Positions 8,233 through 16,542 are shown, numbered from the stretch's first letter. The stretch is 64,000 nucleotides of DNA from Rhodococcus coprophilus NBRC 100603 (GCF_001895045.1 NZ_BDAM01000008.1:124001-188000); one strand, 5' to 3'. The notes: generated from the sequence alone by a model not told the origin. Translations and numbers: made by a program.

Positions 8233-9123
8233 ATGTTCGCTGCGGTAAAGGACCAGTATCCGACCCGAAGCCGGACCACGTGTGAATCCTTCGAGAGACC
8301 GGATCCGGTTGTGTGGGGTGCGGCCACCGGCGGACCATTGGCCGCAGAGGCCGTCGCCGAATACGATCGCCGAGGATTCCATACCGCAGAAGCACTTCTC
8401 CCCGCGAACGACGTCGGAAACCTCCTGGAGGAGACGTCGCGACTCGGTCTCGAACTGGGTGACGACGAGCGCGTGATCCGCGAACAGGGTAGCGGAGATG
8501 TGCGTTCGGTCTTCGACGTCCATCTTCTCAGCGATCTCGTTACCTCCATCATCCGACGTCCCGAAATCGCCGGAATTGCAAGACAATTGCTCGGCTCCGA
8601 GGTCTACGTCCATCAGTCCCGCCTCAACGTCAAACCGGGATTCCGTGGCGGCCCGTTCTATTGGCACTCGGATTTCGAGACCTGGCACGCCGAGGACGGC
8701 ATGCCGCGACCGCGGGCGTTGAGCATCTCACTCGCCCTTACCGAAAACTACGGCTACAACGGCGGATTGATGATCATGCCGGGATCGCACCGGACTTTCG
8801 TCTCGTGCGCCGGCGATACTCCGGAGAACTACTTCCGCGAGTCGCTCGTCACGCATGTGCCGCCGACGGGATCGCCCGACGAAGACCATCTCACCCGGAT
8901 GGCCGCCGAATTCGGCATCTCGACCTTCACGGGATCGGCTGGTTCGGCAACGGTATTCGATTCGAACTGCATGCACGGCTCCAACGGAAACATCACCCCG
9001 TTCCCGCGCTCGAATCTCTTCGTGGTGTTCAACAGCGTGGAGAACACGCTCGTCGAGCCATTCGCCGCGCAGAGCCCGCGTCCGTCCTATCTCGGAAGCC
9101 GCGACTTCACACCGCTGCCCTGA
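8233..9123 (+). CDS. ectD: Ectoine hydroxylase EctD
   Basis: A 296-residue Fe(II)/2-oxoglutarate-dependent dioxygenase that converts the compatible solute ectoine to 5-hydroxyectoine in the cytosol. The EctD signature is intact: YWHSDFETWHAEDGMP at residues 143-158, giving iron ligands H145 and D147, with H248 in NCMHGSNGNI as the third ligand. Residues Q128, N132 and the substrate-side W151 region are conserved. Full-length. The usual ectABC biosynthetic genes are not adjacent, since the upstream gene is an AraC regulator and the downstream locus is a toxin-antitoxin pair. It therefore stands alone in this window. Confidence 0.93.
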   Translation: MFAAVKDQYPTRSRTTCESFERPDPVVWGAATGGPLAAEAVAEYDRRGFHTAEALLPANDVGNLLEETSRLGLELGDDERVIREQGSGDVRSVFDVHLLSDLVTSIIRRPEIAGIARQLLGSEVYVHQSRLNVKPGFRGGPFYWHSDFETWHAEDGMPRPRALSISLALTENYGYNGGLMIMPGSHRTFVSCAGDTPENYFRESLVTHVPPTGSPDEDHLTRMAAEFGISTFTGSAGSATVFDSNCMHGSNGNITPFPRSNLFVVFNSVENTLVEPFAAQSPRPSYLGSRDFTPLP

Positions 9124-9257
9124 TCGGCAGACCGCTCGGGACCGTACCCGCGCGAACCGAGCGCCCGCCGTCCCTGGAAGATCCTCCTCGACCGGGTGCG
9201 TCGGGGCGATCTCCGCCGTCACCGCCGCCGTCGAGGGTGCAATCACGACCGCACTCG

Positions 9258-9291
9258 AACGAGCCCACATAGGTAACGAGCCCACATAGGT
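9258..9291. repeat. Perfect 17-bp tandem duplication
   Basis: AACGAGCCCACATAGGT occurs at 9258-9274 and again at 9275-9291 with no mismatch. It lies in non-coding DNA about 150 bases upstream of the antitoxin gene. It could be a replication-slippage product, a regulator site or a target-site scar; nothing in the sequence decides between these. Confidence 0.75.
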
Positions 9292-9395
9292 GGCAGCACA
9301 CGTCGAAGGTCCCTGTTGATGGAGTGCTTGATCGAGGAATAACGCCTTGAGCGTCTGCCCGTAATGCCCGGCTGCCTATGGGTACCTACGTCAGG

Positions 9396-9422
9396 TTGAC
9401 CACTTGACTTGACCTAATTGAC
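9396..9422. promoter_or_regulatory. Cluster of four TTGAC motifs upstream of the antitoxin gene
   Basis: TTGAC starts at 9396, 9404, 9409 and 9418, all on the plus strand, within 27 bases that end 16 bases before the antitoxin ATG. Antitoxins of Xre/MbcA type usually autoregulate, and direct repeats at the promoter would suit this. One copy may also serve as a -35-like element. Confidence 0.45.
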
Positions 9423-9438
9423 CAAGGACGATCAAGGT

Positions 9439-9945
9439 ATGAGCACGCCACTGAAGAAGGTCGTCGACGATCAGCTGGACGCCAGCGGGATGGCGGCGGA
9501 ACAGCTCAGCATCGACGACGCACGGTACGTAGCCGAGGGTGTCAAAAATGTGCTGTCGAACCTCAAAGCGCGCCGAACTTGGGAAAAGCACATCGGCCCG
9601 ATCCTGACCCATAAGCAGACCCTCGACCTGACCGGATGGACCAAGCAGGCTCTCAGCCAAGCGGTCAAAGACAAACGAGTACTGCGCTTGACGGCCAACG
9701 ACGGCAGTGTCGGGTATTGGTCGGGAGGATTCACCGACACAGCCCCGTACCGTCCGATCCTGGGGATCAAAAACGTTCTTGGCGCGTGGGCTCACTCTGG
9801 CGTCGAAGCCTGGACCATTGCCTCATGGATGTCGAGCGCACAGCCGGAGCTCGACGGCCGGACACCTCGACAAGCCCTGCTCGACGGCGACACTGCAGAC
9901 GTCGAGACGCTGGCCCGTGAAGCTTCGGGACGGCTCGCTTCGTGA
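9439..9945 (+). CDS. Xre/MbcA/ParS-type antitoxin of a RES-Xre system
   Basis: A 168-residue protein. Residues about 30-95 form a helical DNA-binding-like part (LDLTGWTKQALSQAVKDKRVLRL). The C-terminal half has the MbcA/ParS/Xre toxin-binding layout, with GAWAHSGVEAWTIASWM, then a short TPRQALLDGD and a terminal helix. ATG 9439 is chosen because AAGG precedes it at a normal distance; an in-frame TTG at 9418 is less likely. The stop overlaps the GTG start of the following toxin frame by four bases (GTGA), a typical coupled antitoxin-toxin arrangement. It normally neutralises the RES toxin and represses the operon. It appears intact. Confidence 0.85.
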   Translation: MSTPLKKVVDDQLDASGMAAEQLSIDDARYVAEGVKNVLSNLKARRTWEKHIGPILTHKQTLDLTGWTKQALSQAVKDKRVLRLTANDGSVGYWSGGFTDTAPYRPILGIKNVLGAWAHSGVEAWTIASWMSSAQPELDGRTPRQALLDGDTADVETLAREASGRLAS

Positions 9946-10582
9946 GTGCTCCCCGCGCTCGGCAACATCTGAAACCACCGCCGTCCCCGGATGAACTCCG
10001 GGGACGGTTCCCGCGATCACCCTGGCCGCACACACGACGATCTACCGCAATCACGCCTCCGGCCTGGGGGCGTGGTGGTTCAGCAGTAACGGCGCCGGAC
10101 GATTCGACCTCGCAGGATCCGAAGGGACCTGCTACACCGCTGAAAGCGAACTCGTCACTGTGCTCGAGACGTGGAGCGGGATCGACATCATCCCACGTCC
10201 GGACACCGCGAAGCGGGACATCTCGGCCGTGACCGTTGACAGGGATCTGCGCCTGGCCGATACAACTTCGAATCAGGCGATCCAGTTCGGCGTGACGGCG
10301 GAGATGTTCACTACCTCCGACTATCCGCTGACCCAGCAGTGGTCGAAAGCGTTGCGCAAAGCGGGATTCGACGGAATCCGATACTGGGCACGACACGACT
10401 TGGCCCACGTCGACGCATGTATCGCTGTGTTTGCGCCCAGTGGTGACCACACCAGCACCGCAAAGAAGCCTAGTGACTTCGGAGTACTCGGCACCGAGAA
10501 CCTGCTCGACCGTCCGGATCTGTGGAAGGCATTGGAGCATGAGTCAGGGATTGTGGTCCTCGATATCCCTGGAAGCCTCTGA
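9942..10582 (+). pseudogene. RES-domain toxin, frameshifted
   Basis: The frame starting at GTG 9942 encodes a typical RES N-terminus (SAPRARQHLKPP, PDELRGR). It then loses homology near 10008. The rest of the RES domain continues in the -1 frame from about 10009: TIYRNHASGLGAWWFSS, GAGRFDL, GTCYTAESE and a C-terminal domain ending GIVVLDIPGSL at 10582. One missing base after the CGG at about 10005-10007 would restore one protein of about 213 residues. RES toxins degrade or phosphorolyse NAD+. A perfect 11-base-pair stem lies just 5' of the break (9981-10007). A sequencing error is possible. Confidence 0.8.
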
Positions 10583-10709
10583 CCACATGCGAGGCGTCGG
10601 AAACGGCCCATACGGTCTGTGGACATGACGTTGCAGCTTGCAGTCAGCTCAAGATAATAAACGTCGCTGACCGCTGCGATTGCGAGTGATGCGCGATGGG
10701 ACGGGACGG

Positions 10710-11462
10710 TCAGTTACCCGATTGCCACCGGTCCCTGCCGTCGGATCCGGGAGCACACACCATCGGGACACCCTTGACCGTGATCCCCACAGCGCCCGGC
10801 GTGCTGCAGAAAGATCCGGGGTGCACGGTCCCTCCCGATTGCTCAGGCGGAGCAGGTGGCGGCGGCGTGTACTCCGGAGCAGGTGGCGGCGGCGTGTACT
10901 CCGGAGCGGGTGGCGGCGGCGTGTACTCCGGGGTCTGCGCTCGCGTCGGGGGCGTCCACGGTGCTCCACACAACCTGTCACCCTCGGCACCCATCGATTC
11001 CCTCCAGGCCGCGTCGCTGCAAGAGAACTCGAGGGACGCAGCGCTGGTAGGGGCTGGCGTGAATTCCGACATACGTTCGGATGTGCCAGGTGCTTGCGAA
11101 GCAGGAACTGTACTCGTAACAGGAGGGGACGTGGTGGTTTGGGGTGCGGTCGCGCTCGCCGAAGGAGTGACCGAATCAGATGTGCGCGTTTGGTCCGACT
11201 CCGGGTTCCGTGTCTCGTCCTCGCCGAAGATCGCCCCGAATGCTATGAATCCCACGAGGATGACCGCAACGATCCACGGCCACTTTCGGTGTTTCTTCCC
11301 TTTACCTCGGGACGGATCACCACCCTGAGTGGCGGCGGCGGAGCCTTGCGCAGGGGTTTGTGTACCTCTCGGCCTGATTCGGTCTGTCCACTGATTGCCA
11401 TCCCAGAAACGGTCGATTGACGGGTCATAGGGATCTGGATGCCAGCCTGCAGGGGGATTCAT
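10710..11462 (-). CDS. DUF2510 membrane protein with Pro-rich repeats
   Basis: A 250-residue protein. The first 32 residues form a DUF2510 module (PPAGWHPDPYDP, RFWDGNQWTDRIRP), which is common at the cytosolic N-terminus of actinobacterial membrane proteins. A basic stretch and one transmembrane helix at about 60-78 (WPWIVAVILVGFIAFG) follow. The outside part is Ser/Thr-rich, then has a Cys pair region (FSCSD, RLCGAPW) and three copies of a nine-residue EYTPPPPAP repeat. A final Cys-containing domain resembles small secreted actinobacterial domains. The start at ATG 11462 fits the DUF2510 boundary. Function unknown; surface-exposed is inferred. Confidence 0.8.
   Translation of the reverse strand: MNPPAGWHPDPYDPSIDRFWDGNQWTDRIRPRGTQTPAQGSAAATQGGDPSRGKGKKHRKWPWIVAVILVGFIAFGAIFGEDETRNPESDQTRTSDSVTPSASATAPQTTTSPPVTSTVPASQAPGTSERMSEFTPAPTSAASLEFSCSDAAWRESMGAEGDRLCGAPWTPPTRAQTPEYTPPPPAPEYTPPPPAPEYTPPPPAPPEQSGGTVHPGSFCSTPGAVGITVKGVPMVCAPGSDGRDRWQSGN
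10849..10929. repeat. Three 27-bp tandem repeats inside the DUF2510 gene
   Basis: Three consecutive 27-base units at 10849-10875, 10876-10902 and 10903-10929 are identical except for one A/G difference in the third. They encode the nine-residue proline-rich repeat of the DUF2510 protein. Their near-identity suggests recent expansion and likely length variation between strains. Confidence 0.9.
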
Positions 11463-11559
11463 CGTCGGTCCGTTCGGAAGGTGCGTTCCGTCAGGACTTC
11501 GCAAACGCCAACCGGTTTGTTACAGGCGGGGAGGAAAGACGGTGAGGCACCCTCGTGAT

Positions 11560-11592
11560 CCTCCAGCGGATACCCGCGGTATCCGCTGGAGG
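11560..11592 (-). terminator. Hairpin terminator downstream of the DAHP synthase gene
   Basis: A perfect 15-base-pair stem (11560-11574 with 11578-11592) and a three-base loop, 34 bases downstream of the DAHP synthase stop on the minus strand. No T-run follows, which is common for actinobacterial terminators. Confidence 0.7.
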
Positions 11593-11625
11593 ACTTTCAC
11601 CCTTCGGGCACGGTGCCGAGAGCGG

Positions 11626-12711
11626 TCAGGCGCGACGCGCCCGAACCGCCTCGGCGAGGCGGTCGAGCTGAACGACGGTGGTCGACCAGTCGATGCACGC
11701 ATCGGTGATGGACTTGCCGTAGTCGAGCTTGTCGGCCTCACCCAACGTCAGGTCCTGGCGACCTGCCTCGATGAAGCTCTCCAGCATCAGCCCGACGATG
11801 CCTTCTTCCCCTGCTTCGAGGCGCTCCGCGATGTCGGTCACGACGTCGACCTGCTTCTCATGGTTCTTGCTGCTGTTTCCGTGGCTCGCGTCGATGACGA
11901 CGCGCTCCGGCAACCCACCCTTGCGGAGGCGTGCCATCGTGTCGGCGACGGTCTCGGCGTCGTAGTTCGGGCCGGCGCTGCCACCGCGGAGGATGACGTG
12001 GCAGTCGGGGTTGCCGACGGTCTGGACGAGTGCGGCCTGTCCGTCGAGGTCGGTGCCGGGGAATACGTGACTGGCAGCCGCGGCACGGGTGCCGTCGACC
12101 GCGACCTGCACGTCGCCTTCGGTGGAGTTCTTGATCCCGACCGGCATCGACAGGGCGCTGCACAACTGGCGGTGCACCTGGCTCGCGGCGGTGCGGGCGC
12201 CGATCGCACCGTAGGTGACGAGGTCGGCGTAGTACTGCGGGAGGATCGGATCGAGGAATTCGCATCCGACGGGCAGACCGAGGCTCGACACGTCGAGCAG
12301 CAGCTTCCGGCCGATCCGCAGGCCGGTGTTGATGTCGTAGCTGCCGTCGAGGTGCGGGTCGTTGAGCAGACCCTTCCAGCCGAGCGTGGTGCGCGGCTTT
12401 TCGAAGTACACGCGCATCACGATGTGCAGGTCGTCGCGCAGTTCGTCGGCCTTCGCGGCGAGGCGCCGTGCGTAGTCCATGGCGGCGGCGGGATCGTGGA
12501 CCGAGCACGGGCCGACGACCACGACGAGGCGGTCGTCGGTGCCGTTCAGGATGTTCACGGTATCGGCGCGACCGGAGCGCACGGTGGCAGCGACGACAGT
12601 ATCGGGAGCGTATTCGGCGCGGATCTCCGACGGCGCGACCAACGGGCTGATCCGTACGGTGCGCTGCTCGTCGAGGTCGGTGGTGGAGATTCCGGTGGTG
12701 GCAGAACTCAT
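11626..12711 (-). CDS. 3-deoxy-7-phosphoheptulonate (DAHP) synthase, class I AroF/G/H type
   Basis: A 361-residue class I DAHP synthase catalysing the first committed step of aromatic amino acid synthesis from phosphoenolpyruvate and erythrose 4-phosphate. The fingerprints are clear: VVVGPCSVHD near residue 64, MRVYFEKPRTTLGWKGL, GCEFLDP, GIKNSTEGD, CHVILRGG and the metal/PEP loop VIDASHGNSSKN. Length equals the E. coli-type enzymes. The start at ATG 12711 has AGGAA upstream. A separate 22-codon leader peptide rich in Tyr, Phe and Trp codons is encoded 95 bases upstream, so expression is probably controlled by translation of that leader. It ends at a strong hairpin. Confidence 0.95.
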   Translation of the reverse strand: MSSATTGISTTDLDEQRTVRISPLVAPSEIRAEYAPDTVVAATVRSGRADTVNILNGTDDRLVVVVGPCSVHDPAAAMDYARRLAAKADELRDDLHIVMRVYFEKPRTTLGWKGLLNDPHLDGSYDINTGLRIGRKLLLDVSSLGLPVGCEFLDPILPQYYADLVTYGAIGARTAASQVHRQLCSALSMPVGIKNSTEGDVQVAVDGTRAAAASHVFPGTDLDGQAALVQTVGNPDCHVILRGGSAGPNYDAETVADTMARLRKGGLPERVVIDASHGNSSKNHEKQVDVVTDIAERLEAGEEGIVGLMLESFIEAGRQDLTLGEADKLDYGKSITDACIDWSTTVVQLDRLAEAVRARRA

Positions 12712-12805
12712 CGGGTTGCGTTCCTGTTCTCGGTGAAGGAAGCCGACCCGGAAGAACCCTGAGATCCCGTCGAGCCGGTCTGTATCCGGCTCGTGGGTGA
12801 GAAAG
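12712..12805 (-). promoter_or_regulatory. Attenuator region between aromatic leader peptide and DAHP synthase
   Basis: The segment holds an eight-base-pair perfect hairpin (12771-12778 with 12786-12793, seven-base loop) directly after the leader reading frame. The Shine-Dalgarno AGGAA of the synthase (12721-12725 on the minus strand) can pair with UUCCU (12737-12741), which would hide it. GUGGGU inside the leader (12829-12834) can pair with ACCCAC (12793-12798). No U-run follows the main hairpin, so control could be translational as well as transcriptional. Exact alternative structures were not computed. Confidence 0.5.
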
Positions 12806-12874
12806 TCAGCGCGCGGTCACGCCGACCGACCCACCCAGGGCCGGCCCGCTAAACCAAAAATAGGTGCGCTGCAT
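12806..12874 (-). CDS. Aromatic amino acid leader peptide (22 residues)
   Basis: A 22-codon frame, ATG at 12874 and TGA at 12806-12808, whose residues 5-8 are Tyr-Phe-Trp-Phe. It ends 94 bases before the DAHP synthase start on the same strand. A run of all three aromatic amino acids ahead of the first aromatic-pathway enzyme is the classic signature of ribosome-mediated attenuation. A -10-like TAGAGT lies at 12883-12888, eight bases before the ATG, so the leader is probably leaderless. A leader of this type upstream of a DAHP synthase gene has, to my recollection, been described in Corynebacterium glutamicum. A longer upstream extension of the frame is not supported. Confidence 0.8.
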   Translation of the reverse strand: MQRTYFWFSGPALGGSVGVTAR

Positions 12875-13037
12875 AGCGACGGACTCTACCAGACGACTCC
12901 GAAACGGCTTTCGCGAGCGGCCTCCCGGTCCACCGCGCACGAACCTCGACTCACGGAGCCATGCCGGTATCCTGCTGTGCTGCAACGTAATACATGTCGA
13001 TCCGGGGGACGGCTCCAGCCGTTTCCTCACGGTGCCC

Positions 13038-13364
13038 TCACCTGCCCCTGGGCCATCGCCCGTCGCGCAGGATGTCGCTTATCGTGTCGGCGAGCGGCCC
13101 GGGCTCGCCTGCGAGCAGGGCGAGGTGGATCGCTTCGAGGGTCGCGTTGCGTTTCCGGATGACGTCGGTCATGCACCCCTTGGTGAAATCACTGGCGAGG
13201 AGGGCGGCGTCCTGAATGTCGTACAACTCGAGGATTCGGGCGAGTTCGTAAACGCCCAGCTCCACCGTGCCCGAGAGCGAATCGGCCTCGGTGGCATCCG
13301 CGAGGCGGCGACGGATGCCGGCGAGAAGCACATCGTCGGCGGGAGAGTCGTCTCTGTTCACCAC
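13038..13364 (-). CDS. Small hypothetical protein
   Basis: A 108-residue, probably cytosolic, largely helical protein starting at tandem GTG codons (13364 or 13361). It has no transmembrane helix, signal peptide or recognised motif. The central part reads LGVYELARILELYDIQDAALLA and the C-terminus ends DGRWPRGR. It lies 33 bases downstream of the acyl-CoA dehydrogenase gene on the same strand, so the two may form an operon. Codon use is like that of the neighbours. I do not recognise the family. Confidence 0.65.
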   Translation of the reverse strand: MVNRDDSPADDVLLAGIRRRLADATEADSLSGTVELGVYELARILELYDIQDAALLASDFTKGCMTDVIRKRNATLEAIHLALLAGEPGPLADTISDILRDGRWPRGR

Positions 13365-13397
13365 CGGATCCTAGATTCCCGGCGCCGGCATGCTCGC

Positions 13398-14582
13398 CTA
13401 CCGCCACGGCACGCGCTCCGGGTCGCGCAGCATCCGGCGGGCCGTCGACATGCGATGCACCTCGTCGGGGCCGTCGTAGATCCGGGCGTACCGAGCGCGC
13501 CGGTACATCGCCTCGAGCGGTGTGTCCGCGGTCAGCCCCAGCGCGCCGTGCACCTGGATCGCCCGGTCGACGACGTCGTGGAGCATTCGCGCTCCCCAGA
13601 ACTTGATGAGGCCGATCTGCACCCGGGCGTCGTCACCTGCATCCATGACGCGGGCGGCGTCCAATGTCATGAGGCGCGCCGCCTGGATCTGCGCGGCCGA
13701 TTCGGCGACGTACCGCTGGATCTCCCCTTTGTCGGCGAGCACGGACCCGTGCGCGAAGCGGCTGTTCGCGCGGTCACACATCAATTCGAATGCGCGTTGC
13801 GCCTGCCCGAGCCAGCGCATGCAGTGGAATATCCGGCCGGGACCGAGCCGATCCTGCGCGACCAGGAACCCGTTGCCGCGCCCACCGAGCACGTTGCCCA
13901 TGGGAACTATGACGTCGGTGTAGCGCACCTCGTAGTGGTCGCTGGGGTCGTACCCCATCGTCGGAACGGACCTGACGATCTCGAATCCCGGTGTATCGGT
14001 CGGGACGATGACAGCGCTGATGCTGCGATGGAGCGGTGTGGAGTCGGGCTCGGTGCGCGCGAACACCGTGCAGAAAGCGGCCTGCCGCGCACCGGTGGTG
14101 AACCACTTGTGACCGTTGATCACCCACTCGTCTCCGTCCTGCCGGGCGGTGGTCTGCACCAGCACCGGATCGGACCCGGCCACCTCGGGCTCGGTCATGC
14201 CGACCGACGGCAGGATCTCACCGGAGACGAGGCCGGGAACCCATCGCCGGCGCTGTTCCTCGGTGCCGTGTCGATGCAGCATCAGTGCGTCCTGCATCGA
14301 CACCGATCCGACGGCGAGCTGACCGAACTCGGACCGGCCGATGATCTCGTTGAGATAGACGAAGTCCAGGAACGGAACTCCCCCGCCCCCGATCTCCTCG
14401 GGGTGCCCGAGCGCCCATAGTCCGAGTTCCTTCGCGCGCCTCTTCAATCCGTCCAGTGCTGCGGCGCCGTCGTCGTCCTGTCGCGACAACTCGGCCTCGA
14501 GCGGGATAACCTCGTCGTCGACAAACGAACGCATCCGGGTGCACAGTTCGGCCACCCGCCCCTCCGGCCGATTCGCAGTCAT
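13398..14582 (-). CDS. Acyl-CoA dehydrogenase
   Basis: A 394-residue FAD-dependent acyl-CoA dehydrogenase with the usual order: N-terminal helical domain, middle domain SVGMTEPEVAGSDP and NGHKWFTTGA (FAD/substrate loop), and C-terminal helical domain with QVHGALGL and YDGPDEVHRMSTAR. The last motif, with Asp where medium-chain enzymes have the catalytic Glu, resembles the ACAD10/11-like group. The start is set at ATG 14582. A -10-like TACATT (14590-14595) seven bases upstream suggests a leaderless mRNA; an in-frame ATG at 14606 is the alternative. Substrate chain is unknown. Confidence 0.9.
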   Translation of the reverse strand: MTANRPEGRVAELCTRMRSFVDDEVIPLEAELSRQDDDGAAALDGLKRRAKELGLWALGHPEEIGGGGVPFLDFVYLNEIIGRSEFGQLAVGSVSMQDALMLHRHGTEEQRRRWVPGLVSGEILPSVGMTEPEVAGSDPVLVQTTARQDGDEWVINGHKWFTTGARQAAFCTVFARTEPDSTPLHRSISAVIVPTDTPGFEIVRSVPTMGYDPSDHYEVRYTDVIVPMGNVLGGRGNGFLVAQDRLGPGRIFHCMRWLGQAQRAFELMCDRANSRFAHGSVLADKGEIQRYVAESAAQIQAARLMTLDAARVMDAGDDARVQIGLIKFWGARMLHDVVDRAIQVHGALGLTADTPLEAMYRRARYARIYDGPDEVHRMSTARRMLRDPERVPWR

Positions 14583-14703
14583 GGGCGCCAATGTATCCGC
14601 ACACATGCGCCCTCACATCGCTTTCAGCTGGGCAGGGTGTGGAGCGCCCGCCGCCGGGGAACCCTGATGATCCGCCCTGCAATGTGACGAGCCCGGAGGT
14701 TTC

Positions 14704-16542
14704 ATGCCAGCAGAAGGCCCAGCCGATCCGACCGCCCCAGCCGTGGAACACGAGCACACCTCGGACGGGCACATCGTCGAGACACGGTCGGAGGATTTCG
14801 CACATGCACGCAACCTTCCCGTCGACCCCGACTGGTTCAAGACCGCGGTGTTCTACGAGGTACTGGTGCGTGCGTTCAACGACTCGAACCACGACGGGAC
14901 CGGTGACATACGCGGGCTGACGGAGAAGCTCGACTACATCGCATGGCTCGGTGCCGATTGCATCTGGTTGCCTCCGTTCTACGACTCCCCGCTCCGGGAC
15001 GGCGGGTACGACATCCGCGACTTCCGTGCCGTATTACCGGAATTCGGGACGGTCGACGATTTCGTGACGTTCCTCGACGAAGCACACAAGCGGGGCATCC
15101 GTGTCGTAACCGACCTCGTCATGAACCACACCTCGGATACACACGCCTGGTTCCAGGAGTCCCGCAACGAACCCGACGGGCCGTACGGCGATTTCTACGT
15201 GTGGTCCGACACCGAGGACATGTACAAGGACGCCCGCATCATCTTCGTCGACACGGAGACCTCGAACTGGACGTGGGATCCCGTACGCAAGCAGTACTAC
15301 TGGCACCGCTTCTTCTCGCATCAGCCGGACCTGAACTACGACAACCCCGAGGTTCAGGACGCCATGCTCGACGTCCTCCGCTTCTGGCTGGACCTCGGCA
15401 TCGACGGCTTCCGTCTCGACGCAGTGCCGTACCTGTTCGAGCGCGAGGGCACCAACTGTGAAAACCTCCCCGAGACGCACGCTTTCTTGAAGAAGTGCCG
15501 CGCGGTGATCGATGCCGAGTATCCCGGCCGTGTCATGTTGGCCGAGGCCAACCAGTGGCCGACGGACGTCGTCGAATACTTCGGCGAACCCGAGATCGGC
15601 GACGAGTGCCACATGGCATTCCACTTCCCGTTGATGCCCAGGATCTTCATGGCGGTGCGTCGCCAGAACCGTTTCCCGATCTCGGAGATCCTCGCGCAGA
15701 CCCCGTCGATCCCGCGCACCGCGCAGTGGGGAATCTTCCTGCGCAACCACGACGAACTCACGCTCGAGATGGTCACCGACGAAGAGCGCGACTACATGTA
15801 CTCCGAGTACGTCACCGATCCCCGGATGCGGGCGAACATCGGCATCCGGCGACGTCTCGCGCCTCTGCTCGAGAACGACCGGAACCAGCTCGAATTGTTC
15901 ACCGCGCTTCTGCTGAGTCTGCCCGGGTCTCCGGTGCTGTACTACGGCGACGAGATCGGTATGGGCGACAACATCTGGCTCGGCGACCGCGACGCGGTGC
16001 GCACGCCGATGCAGTGGACACCCGACCGCAATGCGGGTTTCTCCCGCGCTGATCCGGCGCGGCTGTATCTTCCGACCATCATGGATCCCACGTACGGATA
16101 CCAAGCGGTCAACATCGAGTCGCAGCTCAACTCGACGAACTCGCTGCTGCATTGGACTCGCCGGATGATCCAGGTGCGAAAGCAGCATCCGGCTTTCGGC
16201 AAGGCCGCATTCACCGAACTCGGCAGCGCCAACCCCGCTGTCCTGTCGTATCTCCGCGAGATGGAATCCGGGCCGGATCGCAACTACAGCGACGTGATCC
16301 TCTGCGTGAACAACCTGTCCCGGTATCCGCAGGCCGTCGTACTGGATCTGTCGAGGTTCGCCGGGTGGATCCCGGTGGAGCTCACCGGATCCGTACCGTT
16401 CCCATCGATCACCGAGGAGGGCTACATGCTCACGCTCCCGGGACACGGGTTCTTCTGGTTCGCTCTGCAACCCGATCCCACGACGGAAGGTGCGGGCACA
16501 CATCCTGTCAGCAGCGAAGCGGAAGCCGCGGTAAAGCCATGA
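14704..16542 (+). CDS. treS: Trehalose synthase / maltose alpha-D-glucosyltransferase TreS
   Basis: A 612-residue GH13 enzyme interconverting trehalose and maltose. Catalytic residues are visible: D239 (nucleophile, in DGFRLDA), E281 (acid/base, in LAEAN) and H349-D350 (in LRNHDEL). The N-terminal [20 protein letters not shown] and the [13 protein letters not shown] region are typical TreS. The gene overlaps the maltokinase gene by four bases (ATGA). TreS and maltokinase form a complex in mycobacteria that channels trehalose to maltose 1-phosphate for GlgE-dependent alpha-glucan. Start ATG 14704 gives the usual length of about 600 residues. glgE itself is not in the window. Confidence 0.96.
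   Translation: MPAEGPADPTAPAVEHEHTSDGHIVETRSEDFAHARNLPVDPDWFKTAVFYEVLVRAFNDSNHDGTGDIRGLTEKLDYIAWLGADCIWLPPFYDSPLRDGGYDIRDFRAVLPEFGTVDDFVTFLDEAHKRGIRVVTDLVMNHTSDTHAWFQESRNEPDGPYGDFYVWSDTEDMYKDARIIFVDTETSNWTWDPVRKQYYWHRFFSHQPDLNYDNPEVQDAMLDVLRFWLDLGIDGFRLDAVPYLFEREGTNCENLPETHAFLKKCRAVIDAEYPGRVMLAEANQWPTDVVEYFGEPEIGDECHMAFHFPLMPRIFMAVRRQNRFPISEILAQTPSIPRTAQWGIFLRNHDELTLEMVTDEERDYMYSEYVTDPRMRANIGIRRRLAPLLENDRNQLELFTALLLSLPGSPVLYYGDEIGMGDNIWLGDRDAVRTPMQWTPDRNAGFSRADPARLYLPTIMDPTYGYQAVNIESQLNSTNSLLHWTRRMIQVRKQHPAFGKAAFTELGSANPAVLSYLREMESGPDRNYSDVILCVNNLSRYPQAVVLDLSRFAGWIPVELTGSVPFPSITEEGYMLTLPGHGFFWFALQPDPTTEGAGTHPVSSEAEAAVKP

Larger units (their letters stand above)
9124..9438. other. 315-base intergenic region between ectD and the toxin-antitoxin locus
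   Basis: No coding frame is supported here. It contains a perfect 17-base tandem duplication (9258-9291) and four TTGAC motifs just before the antitoxin start (9396-9422). Several small open frames exist, but they lack ribosome binding sites and look like shadows. The region may mark the boundary of an acquired toxin-antitoxin segment. Confidence 0.6.

Noticed and set aside
9981-10020. Programmed -1 frameshift site in the toxin gene
   Set aside because: No slippery heptamer is present, and the stem lies 5' of the shift rather than 3' as in known stimulators. A deletion or read error is simpler.
9942-10232. Separate 96-residue gene in the frame after the antitoxin
   Set aside because: Its N-terminal part is the RES toxin start and the rest is out-of-frame RES sequence, so it is a broken toxin rather than a new gene.
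12806-13030. A 74-codon frame ending in the aromatic leader sequence
   Set aside because: The upstream part has no ribosome binding site and unusual composition. The internal ATG at 12874 with its -10-like element gives a 22-residue leader that explains the conserved-type aromatic codons better.
13398-14606. Start of the acyl-CoA dehydrogenase at ATG 14606
   Set aside because: The extra eight residues are not typical of the family, and a -10-like element lies between this codon and ATG 14582.
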